DNA of 64,000 nt from Sphingomonas guangdongensis (GTDB lineage: Bacteria; Pseudomonadota; Alphaproteobacteria; Sphingomonadales; Sphingomonadaceae). Shown in pieces: positions 9,459 through 18,542 of the stretch (positions are counted from its first letter, which is position 1; each line of letters begins with the position of its first letter). Location of the stretch: assembly GCF_900199185.1 (NCBI RefSeq), contig NZ_OBMI01000001.1:1178001-1242000 (forward strand), given 5' to 3'. The translations under genes were made by a program, and so were the position numbers. The notes under the pieces are model-generated. The model worked only from the letters and a program-made list of their open reading frames with translations. It had not been told where the DNA came from and did not search any database.

Positions 9459-12400
9459 TCAGTCAGCTTTGGCGTCCGCCTTCTTCTCATTGTCCGCCAC
9501 CTCCTTCTCGCGCTTCTCGTGCAGCTGCCGAGCTTCCACCCAGAACTCGTAAGCCGCATCCTCCAGAAACGGCTGAAGGCTCAGTTCATCGCCGCGCGTC
9601 CAGAGGAACCGTGGATCAACAAGCTCGAACACGGTCCTAAGCCTTGCCCACTGCAGACTCTTCGTGGACGTCGGCATGGCCCCCAGATGAGCGAGCGCGG
9701 CGTCCTCCATGCGCCTCGCGCGCAGTGATCCGAGAACCGCCTTCCTGACGGTCACGTCCGCATCCCCGATCAGGTCGCGTAGCCACGGCAGAGACATGCT
9801 CGGCGGCATCCAGCCACTGAGCTCGGCCGCCGTGCGGCGCTCGGAAGTGCTCGTCGATGCGGCCAACCTGGCGAGCGATGCCTCGATCACCGCGGCGGGG
9901 ACATGTGCCCTGACGTTCCGTCCGACCTCGTTCCTCAACGAAGGCGGCAACGAGCGGTAGCGCGAGAGCAGGTCCTCGTAAGCTCTGCCCTTGTCGATCC
10001 TGAACATCAGGCGCACCGCTTCCGGGGATCGGTGACGAACCAGCAGTCTGGTTGCCGCGAAGAACGCCTCCTCAGGATCTATCTCGAGGAGGAAGAGGAT
10101 GCCGCCGACCGGGCCGGCGTCCAGGATCTCAGGTCCTCGATAGGCGGCGTTCACGAGCATCTCCCGGGCACGCTCGTCGCCAGCACGTGCAAGAGTTCCG
10201 AGATCATGCGAGTCGAGGAGGCGGTGTCCGCGCTCGCTAAGCCGCCGAACAAAACCAAGAACCGCCTCGCGGCTGTCCTCGTGCGACCGCAAGGCGTGCA
10301 GGGTCGGCAAGCGCGCCGTCGAAATGCTCGTCGTGTCGGAGCCGTCCAACCACGACCGAACCAACTCGCGGGCAGGTTCATCCCCGAACTCCGCGAGGTA
10401 GGACGTAAGGAACCACGCCTGATCATCATGATGTCCGACCAGCATCGCGCGGATCACCGGCAGCATGGACGCATCGTAGAATCCGAGCGCCTTCATCGTG
10501 CCGACGACCGATCGCCTCGTCTTGGCGGGGGTCTGGTCGTCGAGGAAGGGCTCCAAAAGCGGCAGAGCGTCTTCCGGTTCCCGCAGGAAGCCAGCCAGCG
10601 CGACAGCAGCGTCCAAGTCGGCCGGGTCACCCGACGAAAGAAGGTCGACGACCCGCTGTCGCAGGCCGGACAAGTCGCGACCTTCAGAGCTCCGCATCTC
10701 GGCAGGCGAGACATAGACCGGCGAACCCAGCCGCAGCATGCGTTCGAGCGATGCGTCGCATGCATGAATGGCGAGCGCCTGCATCCGGATGACCTGACGA
10801 TAGCCGTCCGATCCGTCGTCACTCGTCGCATTGATCAGCGCCGTCCGAACTCCGCCGTTCTCCGTCCAGTGAGCGGCGTTGTAGCCGTCCTCGCGGCCGA
10901 ACCCGTCTCCTCGCTCCAGTTCGGCCACCACGAGCTCGGCGAACCCCGAGCCGTCCACCATCGCGAGGACCCGCTCGCACTCGTTGCCCTCAAGATCTCG
11001 TAGTCGCGTCGTGCGGCCGCGGCGCTCGATCGCGTAGCGCGTGAGCTCACGCTCGAAGGACGAATCGGCGCGGCGACGCAGCTGTTCGAACTGCCAGGGT
11101 TCGGGGAGCAAGCCCAGGAACCTTATCGCCCTCACGGGAGAGTCGGGTCTTCGATCTTCAGGCAACCTCGAGCGGTTGGCATTGCGGACGCGCACCAGAC
11201 AGTCATCGATCACGATCTCAAGCGTCGCTGGGTCGACCAGCTCGGGATGATTGAAGTAGTAGAGCATCAGCTCGTTGCCGGGGCTGCGCGTCCGCGCGGC
11301 GACCTCCCGCAGAACCGTGGAAAGGCGATCCGCATCGTATCGATGCAGTTCGGGTAGCCACCAATCGGACGCGCTCCAGCCATAGTCATCGGCGCTGGTC
11401 CGGATCTGCTCGAACGCGGCCTCGGGGTCGATGCGTGCCCGGACCCTGAGTATCCGCGAGGGCATCCAATCGTCACGCGCCGATGGCACGGCATCCAGGT
11501 ATTCCCGTCTGTCGACCGCATCGAAGTGCTCAAGCGCCGCGATGAGGGCCTTGCTGTCGCGGGGTAGGACGGAGACGACCTGGTCCTGCTGTCGTGCCCA
11601 AATTGGCTTCGCCTCGACGCCGGTCAGATAGGCGTCGTCGACGAGGCACCAGACCAGCTGGTCCAGCGCTTGAACGCGGGACTCGACTGCCAATCGCGCC
11701 TCCAGCCACGCCGGAGATGCACCGACCGCCCGCTTAAGCGCCTCCATGCTCAGGCTATACCGGGAGAGGCCGGTGCTTCGTTCATCGACCTCCGTCGACA
11801 GGTCCAGATCCGCCGCCCGCCGGAGATGGATGTCGAACAGGCGGTCGAGAACCCTCGGCAGTGGAACGCGTCGCGCGACCCTGAGCGCGATCCTGGTCTC
11901 CCGATCCCCAGCCATGTCCAGCAACCTCGCGACCAGGCCTGAAACCTCGTCGGGCGCACCGGCGCCCGCCGCCACGATCGCGGCCGGCAGGTGGTCCGCG
12001 ATGCCGACGTCCTGCTCGTCCGAGCACGTTCTGAGCGCCAGACGCTCAAGCGAGGGCAGCAGCATCGGGCCGACGGTCCCGAGCTGGCGCCATCGACCGT
12101 CGCTACGCCATTCGTGTGGTGCCTGAGCGACGTAGGCATCGATGAGGTCGGCTACGAACGCGGCGTCGACCACCCGCAGCAGGAGCCAGACGACATCGTG
12201 AAAGACGTAGCCCAGCCGTCGACCAAGCCCCGCTCCCGCAGCGTCGACCAGATCGTCCAGGCTCTGGACGACCTGATTCAGCGACGCCGCATCCAGCGCT
12301 CCCGAGGCCACCCTCTCGGACAGGTGCTCGGACACGGCCCAGTTCAACATGCGATCGGTGGAGAAGGCGATCCGATCTCGCGCCGGCCGGCGTAGGAGGC

Positions 12401-13937
12401 CGACCATCTCGAGGCGGCGGATCGCGGCCTCATCCAAGCCCTCCATCTCCAGGTCAGACCACGTCCACGGGTATCTGGCGTGGTCCTTAAGGAGGGTGCC
12501 CGCCAAGTTGGCCAGCCGGTGACGATCGTAGGGGTGGTCGTATTGCTCACGAGCGTCCGCCGTCGCCTCGTCCCAGTAGCTCTTGAAGAGCTCGTATTCA
12601 GTCGCATCGAGCCATTCACCTCGCGAGGGCAGCCCCACGTAGACGCGCGCATGGACCGGCTTGCGCAGCAGCTCGAAGACGTCGTCCGGCATCATCTCGA
12701 GCGAATCGTGCCGGTCGTGGTGCCGCAGGTAGCGGCGCAGCTCCGCGCTGGTGAAGTCCGCGACCTGGGTGATGTGGGCATCAGGGCACCAGCGGACGAT
12801 CTCCATCGTCACCCTGGGTTGGCACGACAGGACGACCTTCACCCCCAGCCGTCGCCAGTCGGTCTCCGCCACCCGGCGGGCCACAAGCCTGTCCTGAACG
12901 TCGTCGACGTAGAGAGTCAGCCAATGTCCGCCCTCCGGCGCCAAGAAGCGTCCCAATCGTCGCGACAAGACCTCCAACGACGCCTCGCTCTCGTAAGCTG
13001 GAAGCCAGAGCCTGGAGTTGATCGCGTCGAAGATCGCCTCGAGCGATCCCGGCGAACCCACCACGACGACCGCACCGTTCCGAGCCTCGCTGAGCGCCGA
13101 CTGACAAAGCGACCACGTCTTGCCTTGCCCGGACTCGCCGGAAAGCACCGTGAACCACGACGCGGCGGCGATCGGGTGCAGACGGGCCTGAGCCTGCGCC
13201 TCATAGCCCAGCGCGCGGCAGTCGCGCGCCGACGCGGCTGCGGAAAGCTCGATCGCGGTTCCCGCGTGCCGCAGCCTCCTCATCGCATCGGGGCCGACGA
13301 GACGCAGCAGTTCAGCAGCGCCCAGCGATTCACCGGCGCTCGCCGCCTGGAAGAGGCGGCCCATCAACGCATGCCGCTTCTCTTCGACGTCCTCTCCCGC
13401 ATCGAGCAACGGGGTGAGCCGCTCCTCGATCGCGCGGGCGGCGTTATATACGTCGATCGACACAAGAGAGAGATTGTCGAGGACGTGGCGAAGCCTCGCG
13501 TCCGACGGCTCGCAACCCGCGCGATCGGCGATCCGAGCGGCGAAGTCCTCGGAGGACAATAGTGCCTTCCCCCAGGCGAACGACTTGCCGGAATCTCGGT
13601 CGGCGCGCCCCGCCAAGTAGGCCTGGAAGTCGGCGAGGCCACGCAGATGGTTGCTTGCAAAGCGGAAGCGCTGAGGCTCGTCGGGCCTGGCGCCTCTGAT
13701 CAGATCAGGGAGAACCTCGCCCGCCAGCGTCCCCGTCGTCCAGCGCCGATGGAGAGCTCGCAACTTCACCTGTTCGATGGTCGACACGCCCCCTTCGTCG
13801 ATGCGCAGGTCGCCGCTGTCGTCCGGTTCGAGCGTGATCGTCATCGCCGACGCTTCGCCGTCCTCGAACGCGAACGATGCGCTAAGCGCCATGCCGAGCT
13901 GCAGGCTGCGAAGCATCTGGAACACGAATCCGCACAA
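9459..13937 (-). CDS. STAND NTPase with Cap4-like nuclease N-terminus and HEAT-like repeats
   Basis: This protein of about 1492 residues has three parts. Residues 1-100 look like the Cap4/DUF4297 restriction-like nuclease: a GFVFQMLRSLQL helix, an acidic strand, then QVK (56-58) as the QxK of a PD-(D/E)xK site. An NTPase follows with Walker A GESGQGKT ending in Lys273-Thr274 and Walker B LTLYVDDVQD near 340. Roughly 1000 residues of HEAT-like helical repeats follow, ending in a lysine/glutamate-rich tail. This is the layout of Avs-type antiphage sensors with a nuclease effector. The start is awkward: TTG at 13937 is the only usual start after the upstream stop, yet residues before it (a GGQVAL stretch) fit the family motif. 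A rare start or small upstream error is possible. Confidence 0.8.
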   Translation of the reverse strand: MCGFVFQMLRSLQLGMALSASFAFEDGEASAMTITLEPDDSGDLRIDEGGVSTIEQVKLRALHRRWTTGTLAGEVLPDLIRGARPDEPQRFRFASNHLRGLADFQAYLAGRADRDSGKSFAWGKALLSSEDFAARIADRAGCEPSDARLRHVLDNLSLVSIDVYNAARAIEERLTPLLDAGEDVEEKRHALMGRLFQAASAGESLGAAELLRLVGPDAMRRLRHAGTAIELSAAASARDCRALGYEAQAQARLHPIAAASWFTVLSGESGQGKTWSLCQSALSEARNGAVVVVGSPGSLEAIFDAINSRLWLPAYESEASLEVLSRRLGRFLAPEGGHWLTLYVDDVQDRLVARRVAETDWRRLGVKVVLSCQPRVTMEIVRWCPDAHITQVADFTSAELRRYLRHHDRHDSLEMMPDDVFELLRKPVHARVYVGLPSRGEWLDATEYELFKSYWDEATADAREQYDHPYDRHRLANLAGTLLKDHARYPWTWSDLEMEGLDEAAIRRLEMVGLLRRPARDRIAFSTDRMLNWAVSEHLSERVASGALDAASLNQVVQSLDDLVDAAGAGLGRRLGYVFHDVVWLLLRVVDAAFVADLIDAYVAQAPHEWRSDGRWRQLGTVGPMLLPSLERLALRTCSDEQDVGIADHLPAAIVAAGAGAPDEVSGLVARLLDMAGDRETRIALRVARRVPLPRVLDRLFDIHLRRAADLDLSTEVDERSTGLSRYSLSMEALKRAVGASPAWLEARLAVESRVQALDQLVWCLVDDAYLTGVEAKPIWARQQDQVVSVLPRDSKALIAALEHFDAVDRREYLDAVPSARDDWMPSRILRVRARIDPEAAFEQIRTSADDYGWSASDWWLPELHRYDADRLSTVLREVAARTRSPGNELMLYYFNHPELVDPATLEIVIDDCLVRVRNANRSRLPEDRRPDSPVRAIRFLGLLPEPWQFEQLRRRADSSFERELTRYAIERRGRTTRLRDLEGNECERVLAMVDGSGFAELVVAELERGDGFGREDGYNAAHWTENGGVRTALINATSDDGSDGYRQVIRMQALAIHACDASLERMLRLGSPVYVSPAEMRSSEGRDLSGLRQRVVDLLSSGDPADLDAAVALAGFLREPEDALPLLEPFLDDQTPAKTRRSVVGTMKALGFYDASMLPVIRAMLVGHHDDQAWFLTSYLAEFGDEPARELVRSWLDGSDTTSISTARLPTLHALRSHEDSREAVLGFVRRLSERGHRLLDSHDLGTLARAGDERAREMLVNAAYRGPEILDAGPVGGILFLLEIDPEEAFFAATRLLVRHRSPEAVRLMFRIDKGRAYEDLLSRYRSLPPSLRNEVGRNVRAHVPAAVIEASLARLAASTSTSERRTAAELSGWMPPSMSLPWLRDLIGDADVTVRKAVLGSLRARRMEDAALAHLGAMPTSTKSLQWARLRTVFELVDPRFLWTRGDELSLQPFLEDAAYEFWVEARQLHEKREKEVADNEKKADAKAD

Positions 13938-14402
13938 GGCGACCTGCCCGCCCGTCGGGCTGCGCCGCCGCTCCGCTTGAACCTTGTTCGCGATGACGAT
14001 CCCCGTGTGGCTGGTTTAGCGGGCCACTCCGCCGCCGAACATTAGCAGCCGTTCTCAAATCGAAGGAGTTTGCGTTCGTGTCGAGAGCATCTGCAAACAG
14101 GACGCGAGGCTGTCCCGGCGGACAGGTTTTTTCCCATCCATTTCGGTTGCAGTTCGCTCGGCTCTCGTGAGGGTTGACCCTTTCGCCGACTAGAGCGGGT
14201 CGCGCCAACGTGAGGTGGAAGCAAGATTTCGCTTCGACAGCTCGGACTTGGCGAGAGAATGTAACGTCCGGCGCTTACCCCAGGTGTCCGTCGACCTAAC
14301 CACGCCGCGTCAAGTGGAGTGGGTTCGGTCAGAATCATGCCCTGTCCATTGCGCAAGCCGCGCCTGGCGGCGATGTCGGATCGCGGAAACTAGGAACCCG
14401 GC
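13938..14402. other. divergent intergenic region with internal terminator
   Basis: This 465-base region separates the leftward STAND gene from the rightward metallo-beta-lactamase gene, so it must hold both promoters. It contains one strong plus-strand hairpin followed by six T residues (14110-14132), described separately. No convincing protein gene lies inside, although short frames exist. Confidence 0.5.
14110..14132 (+). terminator. intrinsic terminator in divergent intergenic region
   Basis: CTGTCC (14110-14115) pairs with GGACAG (14120-14125) around a CGGC loop, followed by G and six T residues (14127-14132). This is a standard Rho-independent terminator for the plus strand. No plus-strand gene ends upstream, so it must stop a short non-coding transcript, act as a leader attenuator for the gene at 14403, or insulate it. 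Confidence 0.55.
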
Positions 14403-15965
14403 ATGACGATCGAAGTCACCATGTATGATGTCGGCCTCGGCAGTGCGGTGCTGCTAACGTTCAAAGACGGAGATCACACCGTCCGCGTGCTCGCGGACGG
14501 CGGCGATGCCAGAGCGGGCATCCGGGTCGAGGAATCGCTGAAGAAGCTACTCACGCACGGGACCGGCAAGAGAGCTCCCCTCGATCTGGTGATCGGCACC
14601 CACTACGACGCGGACCACCTCGACGGTCTGACCCACATCATCAAGTCGGGTAGGGTCGACATACGTCAGCTCTGGCTTCCGCCGATCGCCGACGACGAAT
14701 CGGGGCGCGACTACGGTCGGTTGGCCCAGGACGAGAGCCTGCTGGTCAACAGGTTCCGGAGCGAGGACGGCAGCGCCGCCTTCGAAACATACGTCCGCGG
14801 GAAGGACGAACGCCGCCGGACCCTGTCGGATCTGGACCGGATGCTCGCCTGGGTCGGCGAGAACGACGACCGGTCCGATCAGCCCAAGCCGTCGAGCCAC
14901 AATCCGAGCGAGCGCACCCTCGAGGATTGGCGCCGGGTCTTCGGTGAAGAACTCGAAGCCGCCTACAAGATCGTAGGCACACGCGGCTGCGAGCATGTTC
15001 CAGACGCGGATCTCGTCCGATTGTCCGCGTCGTCATACGACATCATCGACGACCTCGCGATCATGTCGAGGCCGAATCCCGCCGCTATCGGATCGCTGAT
15101 CAGGGAAACGAAGAGGCGCGGGATCCTTGAAGGTGGGCACTCCTTGATGGCCGCACGGGCGCAGTTGGCGCACATGCGGGTGACGAACGCCAAGAACGCC
15201 ATCAACGCAGTCGCGCTCAAGGCTCTGCTCAACGAGATCCCGACGACGAGCTCGATCATCGTCGAAAGCCACCGATGCAGCGACCATCGACCAAAGAGGT
15301 TCAGGTGGACCGCCGGGCTGTTCGTGCGAAGCGCGGAAGCCGGCGGCGTGACCGCCACCTTGTTGTCACCGACCGATCGTCTCGTCGCCGATCGGCGCGA
15401 CCGGCTCCCCTCCGACGTCATCGGCTTCGGTGCCAAGCGTTGGGACCGGTTGGAGGGTTTGTCGCACAGCAATCAGCTCAGCTATGTCATCCGTTTCGAC
15501 GCAGAAGGACAGGGCGTGCTCATAACCGGCGACTCGGGCTTCGACGGCTTCGCACGTGGGCGCGACAGGGCATCCGAATACGAATCCGGCCTTACGGACC
15601 ATCTCAAGGGATTGTCGGTCATCCAAGCGCCGCATCACGGCGGGATCAGCCGACACTTCTACCGCGCGATCAACAGCGCCGGCTTCGCGAAAGAGACCGC
15701 ACCATGCTTCCTTCTCCTCTCGCACGAGAGGCATAGCGCCCATCGGCCGGCGACGGCGCTGCCGGACTATCTTTCCACCCTTCCCGCCGGGCACGGACTC
15801 AAACTCCTCTTCACGAGCGAGCCGGCGGCCGAACAGGTGGCCGGCTGCCATGAACGCTTCGCATCGGTGACCAAGACCGACCGGGAGCCGCACGGCGAAA
15901 TCGTATTGAAGTGCGACAAGAGCTGGTCGGTCATCCGGCACACCGTTAGTCCTCCGTCCACATGA
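14403..15965 (+). CDS. ComEC/Rec2-like metallo-beta-lactamase-fold hydrolase
   Basis: This 520-residue soluble protein has the metal-binding signature THYDADH (His67, Asp69, Asp71, His72), like the THxDxDH of ComEC-type metallo-beta-lactamase domains. Later metal-ligand strands are VLITGDSGFDG (Asp) and IQAPHHGGISR (His). An insertion of about 150 residues splits the domain. It lacks membrane spans, so it is a stand-alone cytoplasmic hydrolase, probably acting on a phosphodiester. It is transcribed away from the STAND gene. Avs type 1 antiphage systems pair a STAND ATPase with a metallo-beta-lactamase protein, but they also carry a trypsin-like protease not seen here. The partnership is therefore inferred. 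Confidence 0.75.
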   Translation: MTIEVTMYDVGLGSAVLLTFKDGDHTVRVLADGGDARAGIRVEESLKKLLTHGTGKRAPLDLVIGTHYDADHLDGLTHIIKSGRVDIRQLWLPPIADDESGRDYGRLAQDESLLVNRFRSEDGSAAFETYVRGKDERRRTLSDLDRMLAWVGENDDRSDQPKPSSHNPSERTLEDWRRVFGEELEAAYKIVGTRGCEHVPDADLVRLSASSYDIIDDLAIMSRPNPAAIGSLIRETKRRGILEGGHSLMAARAQLAHMRVTNAKNAINAVALKALLNEIPTTSSIIVESHRCSDHRPKRFRWTAGLFVRSAEAGGVTATLLSPTDRLVADRRDRLPSDVIGFGAKRWDRLEGLSHSNQLSYVIRFDAEGQGVLITGDSGFDGFARGRDRASEYESGLTDHLKGLSVIQAPHHGGISRHFYRAINSAGFAKETAPCFLLLSHERHSAHRPATALPDYLSTLPAGHGLKLLFTSEPAAEQVAGCHERFASVTKTDREPHGEIVLKCDKSWSVIRHTVSPPST

Positions 15966-16074
15966 TGATTGACCCTCGGCGCTGGCCCGAGCGGCTCCAG
16001 CGGATCCCGGCTTCGCCGAAAAGGGTAGTGAAGCAAAAGGTCGTTGATCGGGTGGAGCCGGAAAGCGCTCGCAG

Positions 16075-16611
16075 TCAGTTCGCGGAGCCGGTCAGCAGAT
16101 CGATCCGGTCCATCCGTCGAGCTTGCCACTGCCGCTCGCTCCAGAGCCACAGGCGGCTCGAGCTGACCACGATCCTCACCACTCCGCCCTCGACGGCGTC
16201 CAAATGCACGGCGAGGCCGAATGGGAGCGCCAGGCGGGCGGGCGGCTCCACCGCAAGGCGCATGTAACGATCCATCGCGGCGATCGCCAAGTCGTCACGG
16301 TCGTCCGGAGCCGCTGCCTCCAGTCGCTGCGCCACGTCTCCGACCGCGCGGGAGCCGCTCGTCGTCCAAGCGGAGAGCTCCGATCTTCCCTGCGGGTCCA
16401 ACGTGGCGAGCAGTCCCTCGTCGGTCGCCTTCCCGAACCAGGACAGACGGGCGCGAACAGCGGCCGGCAGGGTCACCCGCTCCTTCGAGCTGACTGCGAC
16501 CGCCTCGGTCCACGCGCCCTCGATCATGGTGCCGAACGGGTTCCAGCTTGGTGGTCGACCTCGCGCCATGGGGCGATTTGGGATCAATGGAGAGGAACCG
16601 TCAACAGACAT
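16075..16611 (-). CDS. hypothetical protein with AbrB/MraZ-like strand motif
   Basis: This 178-residue protein runs convergently with the metallo-beta-lactamase gene. Residues near 40-57 read VSSKERVTLPAAVRARL, which resembles the swapped-hairpin DNA-binding strand of AbrB-type antitoxins (a polar start, R-x-x-L-P, then V-R). A longer helical region follows and a tryptophan-rich C-terminus (RLWLWSERQWQARR). An internal ATG at 16569, beginning MARGRPPSWNPFG, is an equally good start. No partner toxin lies directly next to it on the same strand. The relation to AbrB rests on one motif only. Confidence 0.5.
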   Translation of the reverse strand: MSVDGSSPLIPNRPMARGRPPSWNPFGTMIEGAWTEAVAVSSKERVTLPAAVRARLSWFGKATDEGLLATLDPQGRSELSAWTTSGSRAVGDVAQRLEAAAPDDRDDLAIAAMDRYMRLAVEPPARLALPFGLAVHLDAVEGGVVRIVVSSSRLWLWSERQWQARRMDRIDLLTGSAN

Positions 16612-16711
16612 TCCACAGGTCGACCAACAACGGCGATCAGCTTTTCAGCCGCTGCGCGTTGCGGGAGGGGACGGTCCATGGCAGAATCGGGAACGTGATG
16701 GAAACAAGTCT

Positions 16712-17479
16712 ATGAACGAGATGTCGCCTCCGCAGCGACACGTCGCCGAACCGCCGCCGACCGTGGCGGATCTCGGCGGCTACGTCTGCTGGTCGCGGAT
16801 GCAGGCGGAGGCCGGGCAGGGACTAGAGACGATCATCGCCCGGAAGGAGCTGGAACGCCGTGCAGGTAACGGTCTTTTCCTGTGGGGCGTCGGCAATCCG
16901 CCTTCGACGGCGATCAGCGCGCTGGCGCGGATCGGCTGCCGCGTGCCCGTCGTCTTCTCCGTCATGAAGAGCAGGCCCAAGCCGATCGACGTCGCTCCGT
17001 CGCGGATCTTCGCATGGCGCCGCTACTTCGATCCGTCGGCGAACGAGCGTCCTCTTCCCGCCAGTGCGGTGGTGACCAGTCGCGCGGACTCCGCCGGTGG
17101 CGCGAAACGCGCCCACTACGCGCTGATGTGCCACTCGCGAGCGCCGCTGACGCTGAGCAGAGGCACGCCGTTCGACGTCTCGGCCTACCGCAATGCCGGC
17201 GGAACGGGAGCGCCAGTCGGCGCCTCGCAGGTGACCGCTCTGCTCAAGCAGGTCGCCGAACCCGGGAAGACCTCCGACTACGAGGTCAATCTCGTCGCCT
17301 GGCTCGCCGGCGGATACTGGGTGCGGCTGTCCGATCCGGTGGAGGTCGATCCCGCAGGGGCCACCCGGCTGGATCGCGCGGCCGAGCTCGAGCCTCGCGA
17401 CTGGCTGGAGCTCGCCGCCGAGCTGCGCGCGAGCCCGCAAGCCACCGCGCGGCTGAGCGGCGAGCTCCTCCTGTTCTGA
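16712..17479 (+). CDS. unknown protein with IIARK...WGxGN motif block
   Basis: This protein of about 255 residues begins with ATG at 16712 after GGAAAC; the frame is open further upstream but loses coding character. Residues 41-62 carry IIARK, a Glu seven residues from the first Ile, then WGVGN. The unrelated-strand gene at 19219 has the same block (IIARK ... WGYGGN) with the same overall spacing. The rest is mixed alpha/beta and soluble, with an RAHYALMCHSRAPL segment in the middle. It is the first gene of an operon with an ImmA/IrrE protease (70 bases downstream) and a PIN-like gene. I do not recognise the family; a nucleotide- or substrate-binding domain is a guess. Confidence 0.6.
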   Translation: MNEMSPPQRHVAEPPPTVADLGGYVCWSRMQAEAGQGLETIIARKELERRAGNGLFLWGVGNPPSTAISALARIGCRVPVVFSVMKSRPKPIDVAPSRIFAWRRYFDPSANERPLPASAVVTSRADSAGGAKRAHYALMCHSRAPLTLSRGTPFDVSAYRNAGGTGAPVGASQVTALLKQVAEPGKTSDYEVNLVAWLAGGYWVRLSDPVEVDPAGATRLDRAAELEPRDWLELAAELRASPQATARLSGELLLF

Positions 17480-17549
17480 TCGGACTGTCGCTTGGGAGTC
17501 GGCACGTGCTATGCGCGAACATGCCGGCCGTCGCCGGACCGGAGCAGGG

Positions 17550-18542
17550 GTGACCACCGACAGCAACGATCTCAGACGCGAGCTGCGTCGCGCCGGACTA
17601 AGCGAAAAGGCTATCGACGCCGCATGGCCGACGTGGTGGAGCGAGGAGCTCGCGGACGATCCCTCGGGACGCGCCGAACTGCGCTTCGCGCTCGCCCGTC
17701 GACTCGGCCTCTCGCCGAAATCCCTGCTCGGCGAGCGGGTCCGCTTCGTCTGGAACGACGAGGCTCGCTTCAAGCATCTCTCGGCCGAGGACGTCACCCA
17801 CCGCGCGGCCCTCGCATCCTTCGGAATGACCGTCGGAGGCTCGCTGCTTCGCGCCACTCCCGAGGTCGCCGGCATCGTAGGCGTGACGGCGGCGGACCTG
17901 CGTGCCGCGATCCTACGCGACCGCGCCTTCGTCGACCTTCAGGGATTGGTCTTCGTCTGCTGGGCCGTGGGATTGCCGCTCGTCCATCTCCGGGTCTTCC
18001 CGCTAGACGCGAAGGCGATGCATGCGATGGTGGTCGGCGTCGACGGGCGGCAAGCGATCCTACTCGGCCGCGACGCCCCTTACCCCGCGCAGACCGCCTT
18101 CACGCTCGCCCACGAGCTGGGGCACGTGGCTCTCGGTCACCTCGAAGGCGCGCCCGCCCTCGTCGACATGGACGATCCCGCGAAAGCAGGCGATAAGGAC
18201 GAGGAGGAGACTGCGGCGGACCGCTTCGCCCTCGAGCTGCTTACCGGGACGCCCACGCCCACGATCGATACGGACGGGGCGAGCTACAACGCACCCGGGC
18301 TCGCCAGAGCGGTCGAACAGGCAGCACCCCGCTACCGGATCGAGCCGGGAACGCTCGCTCTCTGCCTCGCCTACCAGACGGGCCAGTGGGGGCGCGCCAT
18401 GTCCGCCCTCGAGTTCATTTACGGCGCACCGCGTCGGGTCTGGCGGGACGTGAACACGCTCGCAGCCTCGCAGCTCCGATGGGAATGGATAGGAGACGAC
18501 GCCGCCGAATGGATCCGGACCGTGACCGACATCCGTGACTGA
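17550..18542 (+). CDS. ImmA/IrrE-type metallopeptidase
   Basis: The zinc-protease signature is AHELGHVALGH, with His188, Glu189 and His192 counted from the preferred start. It is followed by a second acidic helix, DEEETAADRFALELL, which supplies the third ligand in ImmA/IrrE enzymes. GTG at 17550 is chosen because GGAG lies five bases upstream and the sequence before it (RRRTGAG) is not protein-like; the protein is then 330 residues. There is no HTH domain of the kind many ImmA-fused proteins carry. ImmA/IrrE proteases typically cleave repressors to switch on mobile or toxin genes. The 3' end overlaps the next gene by eight bases. Confidence 0.8.
   Translation: MTTDSNDLRRELRRAGLSEKAIDAAWPTWWSEELADDPSGRAELRFALARRLGLSPKSLLGERVRFVWNDEARFKHLSAEDVTHRAALASFGMTVGGSLLRATPEVAGIVGVTAADLRAAILRDRAFVDLQGLVFVCWAVGLPLVHLRVFPLDAKAMHAMVVGVDGRQAILLGRDAPYPAQTAFTLAHELGHVALGHLEGAPALVDMDDPAKAGDKDEEETAADRFALELLTGTPTPTIDTDGASYNAPGLARAVEQAAPRYRIEPGTLALCLAYQTGQWGRAMSALEFIYGAPRRVWRDVNTLAASQLRWEWIGDDAAEWIRTVTDIRD

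Noticed and set aside
9036-9728. 230-residue plus-strand frame after the nitrilase-fold gene
   Set aside because: Its second half is antisense to the STAND gene end and its first half has no ribosome-binding site or recognisable motif.
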